Assembly: GCF_000275845.1 (NCBI RefSeq) | Contig: NW_006766951.1 | Span: 41,779-77,824, forward strand | Source: Dichomitus squalens LYAD-421 SS1 | Taxonomy: Eukaryota > Basidiomycota > Agaricomycetes > Polyporales > Polyporaceae | Reading direction: 5' to 3' | Length of the DNA stretch: 36,046 bases | Shown: one piece after another, positions 20,161 to 29,600 of the stretch | Layout: each line of letters begins with the position of its first letter | How positions within the stretch are numbered: position 1 is the stretch's first letter | The notes under the pieces: model-generated | Databases searched by the model: none | What the model was told of the DNA's origin: nothing | The model's input: only the letters and a program-made list of their open reading frames with translations | Position numbers and translations under genes: made by a program

Positions 20161-22257
20161 ATGAGGTTGCTCGACACAGACACAGGCCTGTTCGTCTGGG
20201 TCGGTGATCCTAGGACAGCGTCATACGCAATCCTGTCCCATGTGTGGGACCGAGAGGGCGAGCAGACATACCAAGACCTACTCCGACTTCAGCAATCCTT
20301 CCTCCCTGTCATCGGCACAAGGCCGATCCTTCTTTGGATATGGGCCGCTCTCTGGTGGCGCATTCTCCTCGCAATATCCTTCCTACTCTCCGTCGGCCGC
20401 GATGTCGTGCACCGCCGACAGTTGATCGACTCTCTGCCGTTTCGCCACATAGCGCGTGAGGAGACGCTAGAATACTTGGCTAGATGGCTGGCGGGCTGGG
20501 TCGTCGTTACCCACGGAGCTGCTGTCGACATCCGTTCGCGCCGTACGTATCTTCACGGCAACATGATCTCCGAGAAGGTACGACGTGCGTGTCAAGTAGC
20601 GCGGGAGCAGGGCTACCGGTACATCTGGATCGATTCGTGCTGCATCGATAAGATGAACATCCCCGAGTGCTCACGAGCGATCAGCTCGATGTACTCTTGG
20701 TACAGAGAGGCTGCGGTCTGCTACGCCTTCCTCGCGGACGTTGGGATGAAGGACAGCTTCGTTTTTGAATTCGCGGATTTCCGCAAGAGCAAATGGTTCA
20801 CGCGCGGCTGGACGCTCCAGGAACTCATCGCGCCACAGGTTGTCTTGTTCCTGTCGGCAGATTGGCGCGCCCTCGGTTCGAAATCCACTCTCGCTGCCGT
20901 GATCGAGGACGTCACCGGCGTTGAGCGCACCATCCTGCGCAAGCAGAAGGCACTCGCCACCGTCAGCGTCGCCAGGCGCATGTCCTGGGCGGCCAAACGG
21001 CAGACGACCGTACTGGAAGACCGCGCGTACTCGCTGCTCGGTATCTTCGACATCAACATTCCCACTTTGTACGGTGAAGGAGGACGCGCGTTCATACGTC
21101 TACAGCAGGAGATCCTGAAGCAACATCCAGATCAAAGCCTCTTTGTGTGGGGGAAGATCAATCTGGAACCGCTCTTACCCCTCGTTGACGACTCTCCGTC
21201 ATCCCAGGGCAGGGTTCAACGGTGCTGGCGCGAGCCGGAACCCCATGTAGCCAGCTCTCTTCTCGCTCACTCCCCGGACGTTTTCGGGTGGTCAAAGGGG
21301 TTCATTCAAGATATCCCGTATGATATCTTCCTCCATCGCATTGGCCTCCCCGACTTCACCTTGCCCGTGTACTATGAAACCCCCTACGGCATCCGTGTGG
21401 ATGTCCCCTTGTTCAAACTCAGCGACGTACTCCCGTCGGAATCGCTCGAACAACAGTCGCAAAGCGGAGACTGGTACATCATCCTTCTCGCCTGCGAACA
21501 CCGTGGGCATCTACTCGGTCGAGTCTGCTACGCCCGCCCATCGCAAATCAATGTGGCCATCCTCGCGTCTGGGCAGCTAGCGATCACTACCAGCAGCCAG
21601 CCCGAGCTCTCCAGCCCCAAGTATGGCATCATAGCGCTTTCCCCGGAGTTCCTCGAGCGTTGCCGCTCGAAGCTGCAAGTCAAGACCGTGTACATGCCCC
21701 TGCCGCATGTGTACACAAACTTGGCCTTTGTCGTTCCCCCACCCGCACCGCCTCCTGGGCAGCAGATTCTGGCGCTGGCGAGCTGGGTTTACCCCGCACT
21801 CGCTTCCCAGGGTTACAGTATCCTGGCAGGCACAACCGTAGACGAGCATCATGCCGGTACCCTCCTGCTCGTGCGCGGCCCAGCCGACTGCATCGGAATT
21901 GCGTACAAATACACTCCAGAGCGGCAGACCGTACAGGTCTCTGCTACGATGATGGGCACCTATATCGATGTCGCACGGGGAGTCAGTAGACCTGGGCCGT
22001 CGGACTGGTTGACGTGGATGCTCTACGCCCGACGAATTGAGTTCCAGGAGCTGCGTTTCCGGACCAGGGAGGGCAAGGACGTGGTGGTGCGCATGAACCT
22101 GGAGCGAATGTACGATCATACCCCACCGCTGCGCTTGGGCATCGACGTGATTGAGCAGGATACCGGAGTACGGTATATGCGAGCTGAAGTTTCGCCTAAT
22201 GCTACCGATAGCGAGGCGTCACAGGGTGGTACAACACCAGTAGGCTCTTCGTCGTAG
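20161..22257 (+). CDS. HET-domain protein with hydrophobic insert (paralogue 4)
   Basis: Intact single-exon coding region, 698 aa from the family start MRLLDTDTGLFVWV. Motifs: SYAILSHVWDREGEQTYQDL, YRYIWIDSCCIDKMNIPECS, SKWFTRGWTLQELIAPQ, TTVLEDRAYSLLGIFDINI, LYGEGGRAFIRLQQEI. The SCCIDK motif is kept, but the usual TSSSELSE that follows is changed to MNIPECSR. The hydrophobic insert is at about residues 55-78 (ILLWIWAALWWRILLAISFLL), the longest and most membrane-like of the three. The C-terminal half aligns with paralogues 2 and 3. It ends in a short Ser/Thr-rich tail (SEASQGGTTPVGSSS). It is separated from the other HET genes by the F-box gene and DBP4, so the cluster was split or seeded twice. 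Confidence 0.9.
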   Translation: MRLLDTDTGLFVWVGDPRTASYAILSHVWDREGEQTYQDLLRLQQSFLPVIGTRPILLWIWAALWWRILLAISFLLSVGRDVVHRRQLIDSLPFRHIAREETLEYLARWLAGWVVVTHGAAVDIRSRRTYLHGNMISEKVRRACQVAREQGYRYIWIDSCCIDKMNIPECSRAISSMYSWYREAAVCYAFLADVGMKDSFVFEFADFRKSKWFTRGWTLQELIAPQVVLFLSADWRALGSKSTLAAVIEDVTGVERTILRKQKALATVSVARRMSWAAKRQTTVLEDRAYSLLGIFDINIPTLYGEGGRAFIRLQQEILKQHPDQSLFVWGKINLEPLLPLVDDSPSSQGRVQRCWREPEPHVASSLLAHSPDVFGWSKGFIQDIPYDIFLHRIGLPDFTLPVYYETPYGIRVDVPLFKLSDVLPSESLEQQSQSGDWYIILLACEHRGHLLGRVCYARPSQINVAILASGQLAITTSSQPELSSPKYGIIALSPEFLERCRSKLQVKTVYMPLPHVYTNLAFVVPPPAPPPGQQILALASWVYPALASQGYSILAGTTVDEHHAGTLLLVRGPADCIGIAYKYTPERQTVQVSATMMGTYIDVARGVSRPGPSDWLTWMLYARRIEFQELRFRTREGKDVVVRMNLERMYDHTPPLRLGIDVIEQDTGVRYMRAEVSPNATDSEASQGGTTPVGSSS

Positions 22258-22807
22258 ACTCGTTATTCTTTTATCTCCGGGGCAACAGCTCAATCATGGA
22301 GAGGGTGCGATCGGCGTTCACTAACGGCGACTTTGTGTGTTCAAAATTTGATCCTTCGAGCGAACCGGACTGGGGAACCTTCGTCAAATCCAAAGAGGAT
22401 TTTCCGCAATGGAGCCACACGAAGGAGACTCGGAAACGGTACTTACGACTGGTCTTCCCGGACGCAGAGCGAGAGTATGCAGTTGCAGACCGAGACGCCC
22501 TATGCTATCCATCCTGCACGAATGAACTTGGGTCATGTGCACCATCAGCGATCACAACGCGTAGAAAGGGGGATCGAATGTATGTTGCGAAAGACGAGTG
22601 AACCATAGCCGTCACAGACGTTCAGCTTTCGTTACGAATGCGATCCTTCGCTCGTCGGGTTTCGGCTTTTCACAAACACGGTAGGAGACCTTGGTGCTAT
22701 TCAGCGAGATTGTGCTTATTGAGAAAAACTGAGGTCCGTTCGAAGTACGAGATAATTTGTATACATAGAAGCACTAGCTTCCTCCTTTCCTCGATTCCAA
22801 GGATGGC
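22258..22807. other. Intergenic, one weak open frame
   Basis: Contains an ATG-started open frame at 22296-22601 (plus, 101 codons, beginning MERVRSAFTNGDFVCSKF). It has no recognised domain, no intron and only moderate codon preference, so I do not call it a gene. Nothing else was seen. Confidence 0.3.
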
Positions 22808-23577
22808 CTAGCGTGTCTAGGGAGGTGGTGATCGAGGATGGTTTGAGGGAGATGTTCAAGTGACATCAGACAGCATACACTCACCGCTCCCGGGAGGGGG
22901 ATCACTGGCAGTGTACCTTCGTAAACAGCACCACGAAATATCGTGATGTCGAAGCCAAGCGTGAACCAGCGATCCCTCGAAACGGAGAGGCGCAGAAGGC
23001 CTTCTATGATTTCCGGGACATTAGGCCGGGTCTCGATGGTGTCTGTGAGTCTCCCTCTGAGCTCGCCGAGAGGGATCTGAGGCAGAAGCGGAACCTTTAC
23101 ATAGCCTTCGATGTCGACGTCGTTCCAGATGTGGTCGATATACCCACGGAGCTAGACGAGGCGACAGCATTCAACAGGCGACTCGTTGGGAGCAAGCAGA
23201 GTGAAGAGAATGTGCTCGGCCCGGATCGAGGGACATACCTGCAGGATGAGTGGGCCAATTGGGATCTCTACGTCAAGGTCCACCTTCGAGTCATTCTCCG
23301 TACTGAAGATCGGACGACTGCCATTGACGAAGATGTGGTATTCGTTGCCATTCGTGAAGGCAACCCTGTGATAACCAGCAAGCCATCGTTTTAATGCGGC
23401 TATCCAGAGAGAGATTGTCAGCTTCGCGATGGCTGCGGGGCGAGGGCGTTCCTACGAGGGCGGGCAGCGACGTCTGATAACGTATCCCAACAGTTAGCTC
23501 CAGCCTGCATGTGCAGGATCGAAATGATGTGGCTCACCAGGTCCCGGTGGAGCGATATCAGAAATGGACGTAGTCAT
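22808..23577 (-). CDS. Conserved-looking protein of unknown function, four exons
   Basis: I do not recognise it. On the minus strand four exons join in frame: 23577-23538, 23432-23239, 23151-22885 and 22816-22808 (last exon uncertain), about 169 aa. The introns have standard ends (gtgagc...cccgcag, gtatgt...gtctag, gtgagt...ccctag). The protein starts MTTSISDIAPPGPAIAK and contains WIAALKRWLAGYHRVAFTNG, VDLDVEIPIGPLILQ, VDIEGYVKVPLLPQIPLGEL and FRGAVYEGTLPVIPLPG. It looks like alternating beta strands, with no signal peptide and one amphipathic N-terminal segment. The plus-strand frame at 23131-23394 is its antisense shadow. If intron 3 (22884-22817) is retained, the frame stays open for a different ~35-codon tail, so the C-terminus is unsure. 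Confidence 0.5.
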
Positions 23578-24026
23578 TGTGTTAGGAACTACCGAGAGGT
23601 TGTCAAGAGTAACGCTGGTCTGTAGGATCGGTAGACCTCATGAGGTCTCTTATATCCGACTCATGGCCATTCAAGGGGCGAGGCACAACGTTCCTACCTG
23701 AAGACAGATCTGAACGTTCTTGATGTGTCGGGGTGACAGATGGCCAAGCCAATAATACAACTTTCCGAGAAGCGCGGTTGTATGTGAGATGGTCCTTCGA
23801 ACAAGCCCTCTCGTGCCTGTGATTACACCACTGCGATTCCGGCCGCTGCATCAGTGGTTCCATAGGATGTGAAGCTCTCACAGGTTAAGAGGTCGCAACA
23901 CCGGACATATTATCGGCTCCTGTGCTTCCAAGTATATACAGTACACCATAGCCTAACTTCACTGCACCCAAGAAACTCACGCCACCTATCGCGAAAACGG
24001 CCAAATGCACAGCCCATTAGCTCGAC
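23578..24026. other. Intergenic, about 450 bp
   Basis: Lies between the start of the unknown minus-strand gene and the stop of BTN1. No gene or repeat is supported. Confidence 0.4.
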
Positions 24027-26198
24027 TCAGAGGCTCTCGCAGAACAGCTTCCCGCGGGCCACCTGCGCCCTGCACAGCTCGATCTCCGTCGGGACCGCGA
24101 GCAGGGACGCCATCAGGATGCCCGACGAGTCGGCCAGGCCGATCGAGCCGATCTTGAACTCGCGCTCCTGCTTCGCTCGCTCCGCGTCTGCGCCCGGGGC
24201 GTCGTGCTTCTCCTGGTTTATGCGGTAGAAGACGTTCACACTGTGGGTCCGACTCGGTGTCAGCTGGGAACCAGGACAACGGGAGAGGAGAGAGTGAGGA
24301 AAGGGAAAAGAACTGACTAGGCGAGACCGCCGCAGATGCCCTCGACGCTGATGAGGAGGAACACCAACGCGAAGCTCACGCCTTCGTGCTCGTCGCCGAA
24401 AATGCCCACTGCCGACTCGAACGCGAGTGTGGTGAGGATGAAGCCCTGGACGATCGCCGGGGCGGACAGCAGCCTGCCCGGCAGTGCGGGCAGGCCAAGC
24501 GTGATGGACGATCGAGAGAGGAAGACCGACGTCTGGTATACGAGCTGCATGCGAGAGGTGAGGGCCCGTGACTGCGAAGAGGGTCACACGGGTAGCGTAC
24601 CTGCCAGAGTGGGTAGTAGTCGCGGATGGACTTGATGATCTTGCTCATGAGCCAGTGTTTGTCTGGTCCAGGGACAGGGTAGACGAGCGTCGGAGCAATG
24701 CCCTGGTTGATCGTGTACTCAAACTGAAACACCGTCAGTACGATCGCAATGCAAGGGACACACATGACCAACCAGGTAGACGCAGACTGCGCAAGATGTT
24801 CAGCATAGACACGCTCAAAAAGCACGGATCTGCGACGTACACAAGGGCAGCATGTACTTCGTTAACATCGGCTTCGCAAGCCTCCACTTGTCTTCGATCG
24901 ACAAAGCGATGGGTGCAGTGACAGTAGCTTCCGACTCCGTCATAACGACGGAATCGTCTTGGTCAGCTTCGTTAGGCAGTCGCGTGTAGGATGCAGCCAA
25001 AGGCTCCCCGTCCGCCTCGTCGTCGTAGGCCAATTCTGGAGCGAACCTGTCTGGGCGGGGGAGGATAAAGAAGTACGCTATCGGTATGACGAAGGGTAGA
25101 ATCTATGAATGGTAAATCAAGATAATCACTGTTTTATGTGGCGCAAAGACCTTACTGAGGAAAGACCGACTCCGAGACGCACACCTAGCCCACGGAGTTC
25201 CCACCAAAGGAATGCACCGACAAGACCGGCGCCTCCAGTGCCTGATGCAAAATAGCTGCAGCATGTAAAGATGTCAATCCCAATTGCTGCGTTGAGACAG
25301 CCGGGGTGCTTACCCTACACTGTGGCCCGCGACTGTTGGCGGGTGGTATCGTGTAGAGAGCTGCAAGAATGTCAGTTCGCCAAGACCTGCAGGTTCAACC
25401 TGTCAACACATGATCATCGTATGCGCGCCGTCAGCATACACCAAGGTTCAATTCGTATGCGTCGTTCAAGACAACATGTATCAGAGAAGGTATAAATAAT
25501 AGGCACGTGGAACGCTTCCCAAGATGACGGGGCATAGTTCGCCAGGTACAGATGAGTTTGGGTACTCACCAGACGAAAAGGATGCAAAGCATATCCCCAG
25601 CAGTCTCATGTACAGGGTATCAAAGAGGGCAACCACCAACATGCCCCCGACGCTGATGGCAGTGCATCCAATAAGTCGGCGTACGTAGTGTATCCGTCCC
25701 TTGAGCAAGTACGGCCATCCAAGCTTTGCGACGAGGGCTGGGAAGATGTTGCAGAATGCAATTATACCCTTGGGGGTGGATGGGGGGACAAGGTCCAATG
25801 CGGCAGAGAGAATGATAACATAGAGAACTGGGAGGAGGTGGGTCGTCGCGAAGTCTTTGAGAAGGACGGAGATAGACGCACCATTGTTGATCAACCCAAA
25901 CAAGAAGAATGATGCTCCTAGTTTGAATGATGCTCCTAGTTTGAAGAGTGTTCTACGGTACTCTAGCGAGATATCGGAAAGTCAGCCATGAGATATGCGA
26001 ACAGGAGGTTGTGACATTACAGTCCCGCGACAGATGCACGCCATCATACACAGTAGTCGCACAGGCTCCTTCGTCCCTGCTCGTGTCAATCAGACTCGCA
26101 CAGCACCTACCTGACTTATGAGCACCGTCAGGCGAGCCAAAGTGTTGAGACATGGGTGCCTCGGCGTCCTCCTCGTCATCTCCCTGTCGTCGGGTCAT
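24027..26198 (-). CDS. BTN1: Battenin / CLN3 family vacuolar membrane protein
   Basis: Multi-pass CLN3/Btn1 protein of the vacuole (lysosome) membrane, linked in yeast and human to vacuolar pH and basic amino-acid handling. Ten exons, 479 aa: 26198-26111, 25962-25882, 25827-25570, 25386-25314, 25255-25156, 25102-24841, 24786-24773 (14-nt microexon), 24723-24601, 24544-24318, 24240-24027. Family blocks: FFLFGLINN, VLYVIILSAALDLVPPSTPK, GLGELTFLQLSTRYHPP, GYFASGTGGAGLVGAFLWW, LFCVYLFEYTINQGIAPTL, SVFLSRSSI, LAYVNVFYRIN and a C-terminal REFKIGSIGLADSSGI with LCRAQVARGKLFC. An in-frame 18-bp tandem duplication (25908-25943) repeats KLGASF before the first helix. The protein is slightly longer than yeast and human relatives, mainly from a polar loop (residues ~215-270). 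Divergent from VWA8, 473 bp apart. Confidence 0.93.
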
Positions 26199-26671
26199 CG
26201 AGGTATGTGATGCTCAGGGTAAAGCGAGCTGCCGGCCGGCCAGACGGTACTCTAATGACACTGGTCCGCAGAGGAGGATTAAGAGGTCCTCGATTGTGGC
26301 AGAAACCAAGAAAGGCACTGCGGCACCGTGGCCCAGCTTCGGGGTCCACGTGGAACGGCTGTGCTCCTTCCCCGCGCCCGGCGAGGCCTTGGCTTGATGG
26401 GCGGGGACCCGGCAACGTCTCAACCGGCCTCACTCAGCCCGACCCTCACGCGGGGAACATGATATTCACCTCCAACCCCACAATGCAATGACCCGCCTCT
26501 TCCTTGTCTGCCGCCATCAAGACGTTCGCGATAATCCGCCTGCGAAGTGTCGGAGGTGCAGGCGAACCATTGCGACGTATAGCTGTGATATCGTGCGTTC
26601 ATGTTGTCCTTCAAAGCTGCTCGCTTGCTCACAAGTGGGACAGGCGTAGAGCGTCCCCGACATTTACACAT
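26199..26671. promoter_or_regulatory. Shared divergent promoter region, BTN1 and VWA8
   Basis: 473 bp separate the start codons of BTN1 (minus) and VWA8 (plus). No TATA motif was found. The short open frames here overlap on both strands and look like chance. Whether the two genes share regulation is unknown. Confidence 0.4.
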
Positions 26672-29600
26672 ATGGCCAGCAGACGTCTAAAGCATGTCCT
26701 AAACGGCCTGGCACCTCAGCCGCAGTCACTGGGTGTGTTGAAGCTCGGAAATATATCACACGACATCCTCGCGGCGTCCGACCCCAGCCGTCTACCCCAT
26801 AGCGAAGACGTCCTACTAGATCCCTCCGACCCATTCAATCTCGATAACCTACACTTCCTACTACAGAAGTACTTGCTTGGACAGGACATATTCTTGCTCT
26901 CGCAGCCTGGTCCGTATGCGCGCCGCCTGGCGTTGACCTTTTGCCGGTAAGCCTCCTCTCGTGTTACGCGGGGACAATGCCACAGGAGAGTGTGGTGTGC
27001 ATTTTTTCAGTCCGAGACGCTATCTCCATCACATCTTACCCATGGTCTCTTTGAACGAGAAGCACATTTGCTCTCGACTTTGCTCCTCTTGATTTGAAAT
27101 TGAATGCTTATTATGAATGTTACAGTCTCATCAACTCAGAATATGAGTTTGTTGCTCTTCACCGTGACATTGGAGAGACGGAGTTGAAACAAGGGAGAGA
27201 GATTCGCGCTGGTGGGAACTTGGTCTACGTTGACAGCGCTGCAGTTCGTGCTGTGAAGAATGGCCGCGTGCTTATACTAGAAGGGATTGAGAAGGCTGAG
27301 CGTGGCATCATGCCTGTAAGTGCGATTTCGCTGTTCTGACACGAATCAATAATGACCAGCGTGTATTTCAACACAGGTTCTCAATAACCTTTTGGAGAAC
27401 AGGGAGATGTAAAGTCTCACTACCGCTTCGTATAGGTTGCTCATGCTCATGTGTCATCCTCAGGAACCTCGACGATGGGACGCACATTGTTCACCCGCAC
27501 CGACACGCGCTCCTCGACTCCGCTGAGACGGAATATAGTACGTTCATACCGGCGCACAAGAACTTCCGCGTCATTGCAATATCCGCGCCCGTTCCCCCAT
27601 ATCCCGGTTACCCTCTCGATCCTCCCTTCCGAAGCCGCTTCCAAGCACGCTTCGTCGACCCGATGGGTGCACTACTCGCTCTCCCACAGATGGGCGAACC
27701 AGTCGCCCAGTCTGTGTTTACCCTGCCACTGTATCAGAAGACACGGGACATCATCGCGTCAACGCAGATCGCTAGCGAGTCTCGTCATTCCCTCGACACT
27801 ATCGCGCGGTCTTCTCTCCCTGCCTTTCCGCAGACAGCCCTTGCCAAGGTGACAGCGCTGCTATCACTCTTCCCTCCCCCAGACACGCTATCTCCGGAGC
27901 AACTCGCCCGCTTCGTGCTCTCCATTCACCCTGCTCTGATCCACAGCCCGTTCGTTGCGTGGGCGATGCTCTCCCGGCAATTCGAGGCAGCAGGGCTCGG
28001 CGAGCTGGGCAGCCCGAACCTGACAGGGACCGAGGACGACGCAGGCCTGCTTGGCTACCGTCTCGCACGGATCGACCGTGTCGACGACCGCACCGCGCGT
28101 GTGCAGTTTGATCACCCGTCGCTCAACAACAAAGTAGAGGTCGACGTCCCCGCAGGCCCGCAAGAGTACCTGTCCTTCCCCTTCGCGAACCCCGAGTTCC
28201 TGTCGTTTGTCCCCAGCACGCGATTCATGGGCTTGCTCACGTCCCTCCTCCAAGTACACGCGCTGGGTTTCGACATCTCGTACGCGCCCCCGGCGCTGCC
28301 GTCTACCGCGTCGTGCTCGACGACGACGCTCGTACGCACGTTCGCGGCCGTGCTCGGGTACGAGCTCGAGGACGTGCACATGTACAAGGAGCTCGGCGGA
28401 CGTGAGCTCGTCATGCGGCGGAAGATCGAGGCAGACGGGGGCGCGACGACGTGGGAGCCGGCGCCGCTTATCGAGGGGGCTTGGATGGGCAGACTGGTGC
28501 ATCTCGCGGGGCTGGACGTGATTGGGTCGACGGCAGGCTCGCTTGCGAGGCTGGTGCAGGATCGGGAAGTGGAGTTGTGGGAGACGAAGCGTATCGTGCG
28601 GCGTATTCTGGATGGGGAGGTGAGTCGCCAGACTATGGATATCATCGTAATGGTCGGTGCTGACCGCAGTGGGCACATACAGGCGCCTTCGCCGGACCTG
28701 TCCGTAGCGCACACGTCCTTCCGCGTGATCAGCACCGCGTCCAAGTCGCTGCCTTTGAAGGACTGGCTCGGAGACGAGCACGCGAACATGTTCTTCGCCG
28801 TCCCCGCGCAGCCCATGTCGCATGCTGAAGAGGCACACATTCTCCTCCAGACAGGCTGTCCGTCTCGCGTCGTCGACACGCTCCTTGCGTTCGCAGATAG
28901 GTATAGGACCAGCATGACGTCGGACGCGGTACAGAAGAATCGGAAGCTCGGCACGCGCGCGCTCCTGCGCATCGCACGGCGCGTCGCACAGTTCCCCGCA
29001 GCGGGCGATGGCGCGGGTGGTGGAGAGACAGAGGGCACGGGCACGGACCTGCATGTGCTCCTCAGCCGCGCAGTGCTTGCGGAGTTCCTGCCCGCGACGG
29101 AGGCGATGAACCTGCGGAACATCTTCGAGGAGACCGGGATCAGGAAGCGGACTCCAGCGGTGAGTTCATGTCTCGGTTATTTTCGCAGTTCCGCCATGTT
29201 TTCCCATGTTCCCTGCTCCATCGACTTTCCCTTTGCGCGTTGCGGAAGGATCCGCAGCCGGTCTTCTCGGGCTCGAAGACAGACGCTGATCATTTGTGCG
29301 TGTTTACGCGTGTGTCTCGCAGTTCAATCCTCCACCCGAAGTACGCGACGGCGGCGTGTGGTTCCCACCTGCCAGCGGTCCGCAGGGCAAGGATGCCGCC
29401 GCCACATTCATTCCCTTCTTCGACCGCAAACAGGATCCCGAAGGCGTGTCGCATATCCCGTATATGGATCATTTCTACGACAATAGCCTGCAGACTGGCT
29501 TGATGCGTGATCTAGCGATAGACCTAGAGGTGTTAGGCGAGCATTTGGTTTTGCTAGGTAATCAGGTAAGTACGGTAGGTTGACAGTTCTGAGTCGCGTA

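Noticed and set aside
23131..23394. Plus-strand frame of 87 codons
   Set aside because: It is antisense to the minus-strand four-exon gene, which has in-frame introns and a better coding pattern.
27888..29054. 388-codon open frame on the minus strand (and 336 codons at 28112-29122)
   Set aside because: They are antisense to long VWA8 exons with GC-rich third positions, which often leave open antisense frames. They have no domain, and the plus strand is clearly coding.
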